Shown one piece after another: positions 57,301 through 64,000 of a stretch of DNA of 64,000 bases (positions are counted from its first letter, which is position 1; the number at the start of each line of letters is the position of its first letter). The DNA lies in the NCBI GenBank assembly GCA_036346405.1, contig CM070548.1:68481739-68545738 (forward strand). Direction: 5' to 3'. The notes beneath the pieces are model-generated. The model did not search any database. It saw nothing but the letters and a program-made list of their open reading frames with translations, and was not told the origin of the DNA. A program made the position numbers and the translations under genes. This DNA comes from Phyllostachys edulis. Its lineage: Eukaryota; Streptophyta; Magnoliopsida; Poales; Poaceae.

Positions 57301-60300
57301 TTGAGGGCATGAGGCTCTGAGGCCCTAAGGCCCCGAGGGTATGAGGTTTCGAGGTCTGAGGCCCCGAGGGCACGAGGCCCTGAGGGTGCGAGGCTTCGAG
57401 GTCTCGAGGTCCCGAGGGCACGAGGCTGAGGCCGAGGGTCTGAGGCCCCGAGGCCTGAGGGCCTGAGGCATGAGGCTTCCATGGTCAGGGCACGAAGGCA
57501 CGAGCTTCGAGGGTCTCGAGGCCCCGAGGGCACGAGGCCTCGAGGTCCCGAGGCCCCGAGGGCACGAGGCCTCGAGGGCACGAGTCTGCGAGGCCGAGGT
57601 CTCGAGGCCCCGAGGGTCTTGAGTCTGCGAGACTTCGAGGTCCCGAGGCCCCGAGGCCCTAAGGGCACGAAGGCATGAGGCTTCAAGGTCCCGAGACCCG
57701 AGGGCACGGGCACGAGGCCGAGGTCCCGAGGCCCCGAGGACTCGGCCGGAGAAAGGCGATCTGGTCGGCGACTTGGCCGGAGAACCCATGTGCACATCGC
57801 CAGGACACACTCGGACATCTGGTTCTGGTATTGGCGCGCGAGTCTTGAAGGCTTGGGTGTGAGGTCCTGTGAAGGTCCGATGTCGATGAAAGCGGCTGGC
57901 CCTCGGTGGCTACATGAAGTCATTGCAAAGGTGCCCGAGGCCTTGCCTCGTCTTGGAGGCGAGGTAGTAGGATTGCTCGACACAGCCCCCCCTTGGGTGC
58001 TGCAAGGGCGCTCGAGGGCAAAGAAGAATGCCGAGGTCTTGTATCCTGTTGATGAATATGCTTGGCCAAAGACTTGGCCAAATTCAAAGATGACGAGAAT
58101 GTAAGCGCTCGAGGTTTTGCCAAATTCGACTCGGCCTTGTGAGAGCACGAGAGCCGAGGAATATGCTTAAGGGACTGCGGCTTAGCCAATTTTGGCTTGG
58201 TGGGCACGTGGGTGCCCAAAGACTTATGCTTATTTTGTACTCCATGTCGGGTGAGTGCTCCACGCGAAGGCAGGTACCAAATTACCGCTTCTCGCTGGCC
58301 CTTCGTGTGGGATGATTTTTGTTGCTCCATCCCTGAAGACGGAGTAGCGAATGCTGAGGCATCCCACCGAGGCACAACCACGAGGCGGGAGGTGCATCCG
58401 AACGAAGCTTTGTCGGAGCAAAGTCATGGGACGCAAGACCAGCCCACAAGCCTGACCTTCTAGGTGGGCGGCGCATCTAAAGCAAGCTTTGTGTAAACGA
58501 AGTCTTGGGCCTTGAGCCGCCGAGCCGAGGCATAGCCTTTGAGGCCGGCGGTGCGTCGGCGAGCCTAAGTAGGCGAAGTCTTGGGCCGAGAGCCGAGCCG
58601 AGGCATAGCCCGAGGCGGCGGTGCATCGGGCGGAGCCTAAGTAGGCGAAGTCTTGGGCCGCGAGGCCGCCCGAGCCGAGGCATAGTTCGAGGCCGGCGGC
58701 GCGTCGAAGTGGAGCCTAAGTAGGCGAAGTCTTGGACGCGAGGCCGCCGAGCCGAGGCATAGCCTTCGAGGCCGGCGGTGCGTCGAAGCGGAGCCTATGT
58801 AGGCGAAGTCTTGGACGCGAGGCCGCCGAGCCGAGGCATAGCCTTCGAGGCCGGCGGTGCGTCGAAGCGGAGCCTATGTAGGCGAAGTCTTGGACGCGAG
58901 GCCGCTGAGCCGAGGCATAGCCTTCGAGGCCGGCGGTGCGTCGAAGTGAAGCCTATGTAGGCAAAGTCTTCGACGCGAGGCCGTTGAGCCGAGGCATAGC
59001 CTTCGAGGCCGGCGATGCGTCGAAGTGAAGCGTAAGTAGGCGAAGTTGTCCTCCTCTTGCTCCGTGGCTTGATGAGAGTTGTCGAAGTAGAACTCCTCAG
59101 AATGGTCGCGGTTCGAGCTAGAAATGTTGCAGTGACAGGTAGATAACACGAGCGTCTCTGCGGGAAAAAGAGAATGATCAACACTTATTTCTTGTAGCGA
59201 GATAACATTCGTTTGACATGAGGATTGATCGAAGTGTTGCCGAGAGACTAGTAGAGTCCCATCGCTCTCGATACTAAGATCTCCGATGTGATAGCTTTAT
59301 GCGAGCATGATGGTCCTTGATCAATATTCGAGCCAAGTCGACGGTACATGATTCGAGCTGCCAATGAGATTGAGTCATGGACATATCAAAGGGGTGGCCA
59401 CGAGACTAAGTCGTGGGGCACCGAGTGGCCACTAGGGACGGTAGCCCCCCAGTGGACTTGGAGGTGCCCATGAGGCTAACTCATGTGTATCTTAGACGTG
59501 TGCTCCTGACAGTGAGTCACGGGCACACCGGTGGCGCCCACGAGGCTAAGTCGTGGGGCACCGATCTATGAGGGCAATGAAGCCCTTTTACCCCGTATGT
59601 GGGTTTGTTGTTATGATCGGGAATGCATGAGAATGGTTAACCCTTGCAAAGCAATAGAGCTATGCATGCAGGGACCCAGAGGTCGTTCGACGCGTGGCCT
59701 AGAGTCTAAGGGGGACGAGTCCTCAACACATCCATCAACTTGGTACTGGGCCAAAGTTGTCGATCATGCCTTAGGTCTAGTAGGATACGAGCCGCCATGG
59801 TGGAGGCGACGGACGCCCAAGCCACCATGGACTTTTGTTAGGGGAGACCGTAGAGGTCGTACGCCCTAGGCACCACGAGGGTGGTCGCTCATGCCCTAAG
59901 GCCAATAGGACATGAGCCGCCATAGTGGAGGCGATGGACGCCCAGGCCACCATGGACTTTTGCTAGGGGAGACCGCGGAGGTCGTACGCCCTATGCACCA
60001 CGAGGGTGGTCGCTCATGCCCTAGGGCGATGGGACCTGAGCCGCCATGGTGGAGGCGATGGGCGCCTGAGCCACCATGGACTTTGCTAGGGGAGACCGCG
60101 GAGGTCGTATGCCCTACGCACCACGAGGGTGGTCGCTCATGCCTTAGGTCTAGTAGGATACGAGCCGCCATGGTGGAGGCGACGGACGCCCAAGCCACCA
60201 TGGACTTTTGTTGGGGAGACCGCGGAGGTCGTGACGCCCCACGCACCACGAGGGTGGTCGCTCATGCCCTAGGGCGATGGGACCTGAACCGCCATGGTGG

Positions 60301-63300
60301 AGGCGATGGGCGCCTGTGCCACCATGGCCTTTGCTGGGGAGACCGCGGAGGTCGTACGCCCTATGCACCACGAGGGTGGTCGCTCATGCCCTAGGGCCAG
60401 TAGGACTCGGGCCGCCATGGTGGGGCGGCGGGCGCCCAAGCCACCATGGACTTTGCTAGGGAGACCGTGAGGTCGTGCGCCCTAGGCACCACGAGGTGGT
60501 CGCTCATGCCCTAGGGCCAATAGGACATGAGCCGCCATAGTGGAGGCGATGGGCGCCTGTGCCACCATGGACTTTGCTAGGGAGACCGCGGAGGTCGTGA
60601 CGCCCTATGCACCACGGGCGATCGCTCATGCCCTAGGTCCAAGAGACTCGGGCCGCCATGGTGGAGGCGGGGCGCCCAAGCCACCATGGACTTTGCTAGG
60701 GAGACCGTAGAGGTCGTACGCCCTAGGCACCACGAGGTGGTCGCTCATGCCCTAGGGCCAATAGGACATGAGCCGCCATAGTGGAGGCGATGGGCCTGAG
60801 CCACTATGGACTTTGCTAGGGAGACCGCGGAGGTCGACGCCCTATGCACCACAGGCGATCGCTCATGCCCTAGGTCAGCAGACATGAGCCGCCATGGTGG
60901 AGGTGACGGACGCCTGAGCCACCATGGACTTTTTCTAGGGAGACCGGAGGTCGTGCGCCCTATGCACCACAGGTGAAATCCTTGGAGAAAGTGTCTTGAG
61001 AGCCCATCTGAGATTTATATGTCGGACTGTCTCCTATGAAGAGCGCGTTAGAGGCGAGCCTCAGAGCGATCCTTCATCGCTCGTGCCGCATGAACGTCAT
61101 GCATCCGGGGTGACGGTTGGCCTCAGAATCCTTGACCTTCGGCTGCGAGGGCGCCTTGAAGCGCTTTCGCTCATGGATGGGCCTTGCATCGACTTCGCAC
61201 AAGGGAGGAGGATGCGCATGGGGGCCCCAGGGCATGTAGGACGTTGCCATCCCGAGATGGATAGCTCGATCTCCGATGAGGGTGCTCGGTGGGGCTCCTT
61301 CAAAAAGCGGATGGGTCGTCCACGAGATCTTGCCTTGAGAGCCGGAGGGGTTTCGTGGACTTAGAGTATTTTGGTAGGAGACATAGCCTTTCATCGATTA
61401 GCTGCCTCCCCACGGACGGCGCCAATGTTGTAGGTGTAAAAACCAAACACGAGTGAGGGGGTGGACGTTGGCCGTCTAACGGGCCCTCGTCCACGAGAGT
61501 AAAAAATGACACGAGGATTTATACAGGTTCGGGGGTCCGAGAGGACCGCCCTACTCCTGTCGGTGAGCCAACGGGGGGTTACCTCCGGAGAGGGAGCCCC
61601 CGAGGGCTCACCAGTTTGAACATGTCTCTTTATTGCTCAAGAGAGCCCTCCCCCTGAAAGGAGGGATACACGGGGTATTTATAGGCTCTTGGGCCTGTAC
61701 AAATGACGGAAATACCCCTTGGGGGATAGTTACATTATGAGTACAAGCAAGGGGTATCACAGTCTTTTATGATCACAATAGCATTTCTCGGGTCTGTATG
61801 CATGTCTCCAGCAAAGGGGGCCCCCAGATTAAGGAGGGATGAATTATTCTTACAACATACCTAATTATATAAAAATATTTTAGTTGGTTACTGTTGTTTT
61901 TGTTGGATATTATTTTAACTTTTTTTCGACTCTTTTTAGATGTCGATTATTCGGGTTATTCTTGCGACGATCAATCTGTTATACCTTTAGAACAGCAAGA
62001 GCAAGGCAAGCACCCCCTTTGATCATATTGATCCTAGTATTTTACTTATTGTACTTTGTTTTGTAAATCCTATTATGCATGCGCGTATGTTTGTATGAAA
62101 ATGCTATTATCGGGAAAATGGCAGTTGTAAATCCTACTTGCTGCATATGTCTCCTTGGATTATTGATCTCTTACTGTTGTAACCATTAGAATATGGGTTA
62201 GACAATATGTGATGTCATTTGGGAATTTTCGAGTGCAGTCATTGCACAAATGCCACTAGAGCGATAGAATTTCCGAAAATTTATAAAAGGACAATATGTT
62301 ACTTTGTGAATTTGGGATTATTTTATAAAATGTCCAGAGGAGTTACCTCTGTTATTTTATATGAAAATGATATGAAAACTTTAGTATTTAGACACAGGCA
62401 AGTTATATTGTATTCTGAAAAGGTGAGGATTGAAACTCACTAGTAGATAGGGTGGAGATCTTGCCCGTAGTCGGCTAAGGACTAAAGTCAGCAAATCTGG
62501 GACTAAGACCTAATCGTACAACCATATGTGCTAGTATGGGATGGTCGTAGCTAACTAAGTTATCGAAATCTTAGCCTTGCATGACAGTAGGCAGAAGTAG
62601 TACGCACATTTGGGGGATCGATGTCTTGAAACAACTACTCGAATACCTCACTTCGACAGGTTTCCATCCGAGCGAAGTGAGGGACTTGCTCAACAGGGGC
62701 TGTCCGGCAAGTAAGGCTCCTCAACCAATGTGTTACCTTGTTACTATCAGTGTTGTTATTATTATTTTCCCAACGGATGAGGATAATGATTCATAGAGCT
62801 AGTGCAATGTTAGGACTACATAATGTAAAGGCTGCATCGCGAACTCTAGATTGCTTACCTTCGATAGTGAACAACGATATAGAGATATTCCAGGCAACTG
62901 GAGTACCGCGTACTATGGGTAAAGTTGTACACCTCTGCAGAGTGATAAACTATTCGAATAGCCGCATTCGTGGTCATGAGCATGCTTAGTGCGGCTGGTA
63001 TGGTGGTAGTTTTTGTTTTCCAAACTGTTTTGTCACAAAATGTTGGGGTAATGACACGGGGTTTTATTTTGTTGAGTTAACTGCCATGTCTACGGTTTTT
63101 GTTGCTATGTCTATAGCGGATTGTCATTCTCTGACTAATTTGCTATTTTATAGTAGTATTGCCATGTCTATGGTTGAACATGAACTTGTCAGTGCCATTT
63201 CTATGGCAAAACTTGATTATATTTTTGCTTACAACCGGGTAGGGTTGTGAGTGTTTGTTGTTACTTGTTCAGCTACTTTACTTACTGTCATGTACTTACT

Positions 63301-63573
63301 TTTTCATAAACTGCTCTTTCAAATACCGTTGCAAATTATTACTTATGTTTATTGCAAATAAACTTGGCTTTGAGCAAAAGAACTTGTAGAGTAGAGCCAT
63401 ACTCTTGACGGCCTTGCATCTAATATAACTTTTGTGATACACTACAAGTCTTGCTGAGTACACAAGTACTCAATCTTGTTGTTGTTGTTGCTTTAGACTT
63501 TGCAGATGAACCAATGCCTGACGACGAGTTCTTTGCACCTGGCACCGAGGGGTTCGGTGACGGGTCTACTTAG
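54349..63573 (+). CDS. Putative spliced acidic small ORF inside LTR C
   Basis: Segments about 54349-54511 (before GTACAC), 61940-62005 (after CTCTTTTTAG, before GC donor GCAAGC) and 63506-63573 (after CTTTGCAG, ending TAG) join in one frame with phase 1 at both junctions. The middle reads DVDYSGYSCDDQSVIPLEQQ, the tail DEPMPDDEFFAPGTEGFGDG. The whole 6.7 kb thioredoxin-reductase-carrying element lies in the first intron. It matches LTRs A, B and D in layout, not closely in sequence. The upstream start is unknown. Confidence 0.4.
55161..55589 (-). repeat. 3' LTR of the gene-carrying element
   Basis: Left copy; followed on the plus strand by the inverted polypurine tract CTAGCCCCCCT at 55590-55600. 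Confidence 0.93.
55601..56264. other. Interior of the gene-carrying element; nothing recognised
   Basis: Short repeat GCAGGGCGCTGGG occurs twice (about 55763 and 55812). No coding domain. Confidence 0.4.
56265..56990 (+). pseudogene. Captured NADPH-thioredoxin reductase (NTR) fragment
   Basis: NTR passes electrons from NADPH through FAD to a CxxC pair and on to thioredoxin. Reading across frames one finds AELKP..LFEGW (about 56310-56345), GGQLTTTIDVENFGLPEGIL (about 56370), LGADLMD, TKIFSETVT, SSRPFRVASDDTVAHTDT, ARRLHFT, SGMSASCAVC (CxxC at 56645-56656), FRNKPIAVV, GGDSAME (56703-56724, NADPH-binding), NFLTKHGS, VYIIHRR, SKII, LSDPKIR, EVVEAYGGG, GVKVKNVV, GEISDLR, GLLFAIGHE. Roughly residues 15-260 of a 330-residue protein. 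At least eight small indels break it; the residue after CAVC, normally Asp, is not readable. It is antisense to its carrier. No intron is apparent. Confidence 0.88.
57261..58148 (-). CDS. Low-complexity 295-codon open frame in element sense
   Basis: The frame runs on the element's sense strand. The C-terminal half is translated minisatellite, repeating LGASGPR, LVPSGPRA and similar. The N-terminal half (FEFGQVFGQAY, ALERPCSTQGG) has no domain I recognise. The first codon may not be ATG in the true transcript. An open frame can persist in such a GC-rich repeat by chance, so coding is doubtful. Confidence 0.15.
   Translation of the reverse strand: MLSQGRVEFGKTSSAYILVIFEFGQVFGQAYSSTGYKTSAFFFALERPCSTQGGAVSSNPTTSPPRRGKASGTFAMTSCSHRGPAAFIDIGPSQDLTPKPSRLARQYQNQMSECVLAMCTWVLRPSRRPDRLSPAESSGPRDLGLVPVPSGLGTLKPHAFVPLGPRGLGTSKSRRLKTLGASRPRPRRLVPSRPRALGASGPRGLVPSGPRDPRSSCLRALTMEASCLRPSGLGASDPRPQPRALGTSRPRSLAPSGPRALGASDLETSYPRGLRASEPHALKTRALKIPSPKPY
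57283..57750. repeat. Minisatellite of CCCGAGG-type units
   Basis: Dozens of short units built from GGTCCCGAGGCCCCGAGGGC and ACGAGGC, irregular in length (about 10-30 bp). Confidence 0.85.
57751..58499. other. Spacer between repeat arrays; nothing recognised
   Basis: Contains scattered CGAGGC-rich words like those of the arrays; no gene seen. Confidence 0.4.
58500..59045. repeat. Tandem array, about 78-bp unit, 7 copies
   Basis: The unit includes GCCGAGGCATAGCCTTCGAG, GCCGGCGGTGCGTCGAAG and TAGGCGAAGTCTTGGACGCG. The four right-hand units are most alike; left units carry small deletions. Confidence 0.9.
59390..59580. repeat. Short degenerate repeat, three copies of about 65 bp
   Basis: CACGAGACTAAGTCGTGGGGCACCGA and CACGAGGCTAAGTCGTGG with a more divergent middle copy. 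Confidence 0.6.
59765..60975. repeat. Tandem array, about 120-130-bp unit, 10 copies
   Basis: Each unit has GAGCCGCCATGGTGGAGGCG, CCACCATGGACTTTGCTAGG, GGAGACCGCGGAGGTCGT, CCCTATGCACCACGAGG and GGTCGCTCATGCCCTAGG. Units alternate between two variants at the GATGGGCGCC / GACGGACGCC position, hinting at a dimeric higher-order unit. Confidence 0.93.
60976..61404. other. Leader of the gene-carrying element; no gene seen
   Basis: Region just downstream of the primer-binding site in element sense; no recognisable coding. Confidence 0.4.
61405..61425 (-). promoter_or_regulatory. Primer-binding site, TGGCGCC type
   Basis: Minus strand TTGGCGCCGTCCGTGGGGA directly after the LTR. This form is, to my knowledge, usual for Tat-type gypsy elements. 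Confidence 0.75.
61426..61857 (-). repeat. 5' LTR of the gene-carrying element
   Basis: Right copy; the inverted primer-binding site lies at about 61405-61425. Confidence 0.93.
61676..61683 (-). promoter_or_regulatory. TATA box of the 5' LTR (minus strand)
   Basis: CCTATAAATACC on the minus strand within the 5' LTR, conserved in the other LTR. Confidence 0.6.
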
Positions 63574-63885
63574 GCCTTGTTTCCTTGTCGGTTGCCTGAG
63601 GGATCAGATGGGCATGTCGCTGGACCTTTTCTACTACTACTACTATGTTTTTTTGCTGTGACTTTACTTACTTTTGACGACTGCTTTTATTTGGCTAGTC
63701 GGCCGTGGTTTGTAATAACCTTTGTAATAACTTAAGTAGTTGTCCCTTTTGCTTTACTTTAGACTATGAATGTATGATTGTGATGCCAGATGTTGTGAAT
63801 GTGTGTGCTAGCCTTTATTCCTGGGACTAGCACTGTATACACATAAGATCCATGGGTATTCCATGCCCAAGGGTCTGACAATATG

Positions 63886-64000
63886 CCAGTGGACTGCAAA
63901 TGGATCTTTAAAAGGAAGCGTAGACCTGATAGTACTATAGAAAAGTACAAGGCCCAATTAGTGGCAAAGGGTTTCACGTAAAAAGAGGGTGAAGACTGCT
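63886..64000 (+). pseudogene. Copia reverse transcriptase, next piece, open at window end
   Basis: Continues the frame: PVDCKWIFKRKRRPDSTIEK, then YKAQLVAKGFT, a TAA stop, then KEGED. Copia elements normally have Gln at the stop position, so a CAA to TAA change is likely. Confidence 0.88.

Larger units (their letters stand above)
55161..61857 (-). mobile_element. Young non-autonomous gypsy-type element carrying a host gene fragment, TSD TACCT
   Basis: LTRs 55161-55589 (429 bp) and 61426-61857 (432 bp) begin TGTTGTAGGTG and end CTTACAACA. TACCT flanks both (55156-55160, 61858-61862). On the minus strand the right LTR is followed by TTGGCGCCGTCCGTGGGGAGG, the primer-site style of plant Tat-lineage gypsy elements, and the left LTR is preceded by a purine tract (AGGGGGGCTAG). 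The LTRs differ at only about six positions, half of them one-base indels, so insertion is recent. No gag or pol; the interior has a captured gene fragment and three repeat arrays. Confidence 0.94.
52897..63880 (+). mobile_element. Solo gypsy LTR (LTR C), TSD ATATG
   Basis: Begins TGTAACATCCC, ends AGGGTCTGACA; ATATG precedes (52892-52896) and follows (63881-63885). Without the nested 6.7 kb element it is about 4.28 kb. It shares with LTRs A and B the block GGGTAAAGT..ACACCTCTGCAGAG and GAATAGCCG (about 62920-62960) and contains palindrome clusters at 53470-53760. It splits the copia reverse transcriptase. Confidence 0.93.
42875..64000 (+). mobile_element. Ty1-copia retrotransposon remnant, interrupted twice, runs off window
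   Basis: Three pol pieces (42875-43418, 52756-52896, 63886-64000) are continuous once two later insertions are removed. Each insertion has an exact TSD taken from the pol sequence (ATGTC and ATATG). The left part is truncated within integrase; the right continues beyond the window. Confidence 0.92.

Noticed and set aside
57283..60975. CRISPR-like direct repeats
   Set aside because: Irregular minisatellites without unique spacers, in a plant genome.
55161..61857. Plus-strand orientation of the gene-carrying element
   Set aside because: The inverted primer-binding site beside the right LTR and inverted purine tract beside the left LTR show it reads on the minus strand.

Overview
The window is transposable-element-dense nuclear DNA of a grass (Poaceae). 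This rests on the long TGTAACATCC/TGTCACATCC gypsy LTRs, CACTA elements with CACTACTAC termini, Stowaway- and Mutator-type MITEs and a grass-style intronless F-box gene. I cannot name the species. One host gene looks intact, an F-box protein at 37787-38938. Two host gene remnants are visible: a 2-oxoglutarate/Fe(II) oxygenase-like pseudogene (20741-21713) and one exon of a membrane protein (24338-24529). Nearly everything else is mobile elements, often nested, and many are dated relative to each other by exact target-site duplications (TSDs).

Layout. 1-5802: end of a gypsy element of Tekay/Del type with a very long 3' LTR (LTR A). 6825-18403: a short-LTR (122 bp) non-autonomous element with TSD ACATC, split by a reverse solo gypsy LTR (LTR D, 7602-10707) and a forward solo gypsy LTR (LTR B, 11682-17875). 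LTR B itself holds a perfect solo copia-type LTR (14899-16502, TSD GCTAC), and LTR A supplies the empty site. 18404-25356: low-copy DNA with gene fragments, MITEs, a decayed LTR and a possible Helitron end. 25357-36270: a complete CACTA transposon (TSD AGC) with decayed tnp2, tnp1 and Ulp1-protease genes. 36271-40450: F-box gene and flanks. 40451-42015: a small CACTA derivative. 42875 to the window end: a Ty1-copia pol interrupted twice, by a reverse large non-coding retroelement (43419-52750, TSD ATGTC, holding a MITE with 9-bp TSD) and by a solo gypsy LTR (LTR C, 52897-63880, TSD ATATG). LTR C holds a complete 6.7 kb element (55161-61857, TSD TACCT).

Two observations stand out. First, the four long gypsy LTRs (A, B, C, D) each contain three separated open segments that join in frame at plausible splice sites and end in a short acidic tail. 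This suggests a spliced small protein encoded inside the LTR, which I do not recognise. Second, the young 6.7 kb element at 55161-61857 carries, antisense to itself, a broken copy of a host NADPH-thioredoxin reductase gene plus three minisatellite arrays. Splicing, expression and the family assignments need database and RNA evidence that I could not run.
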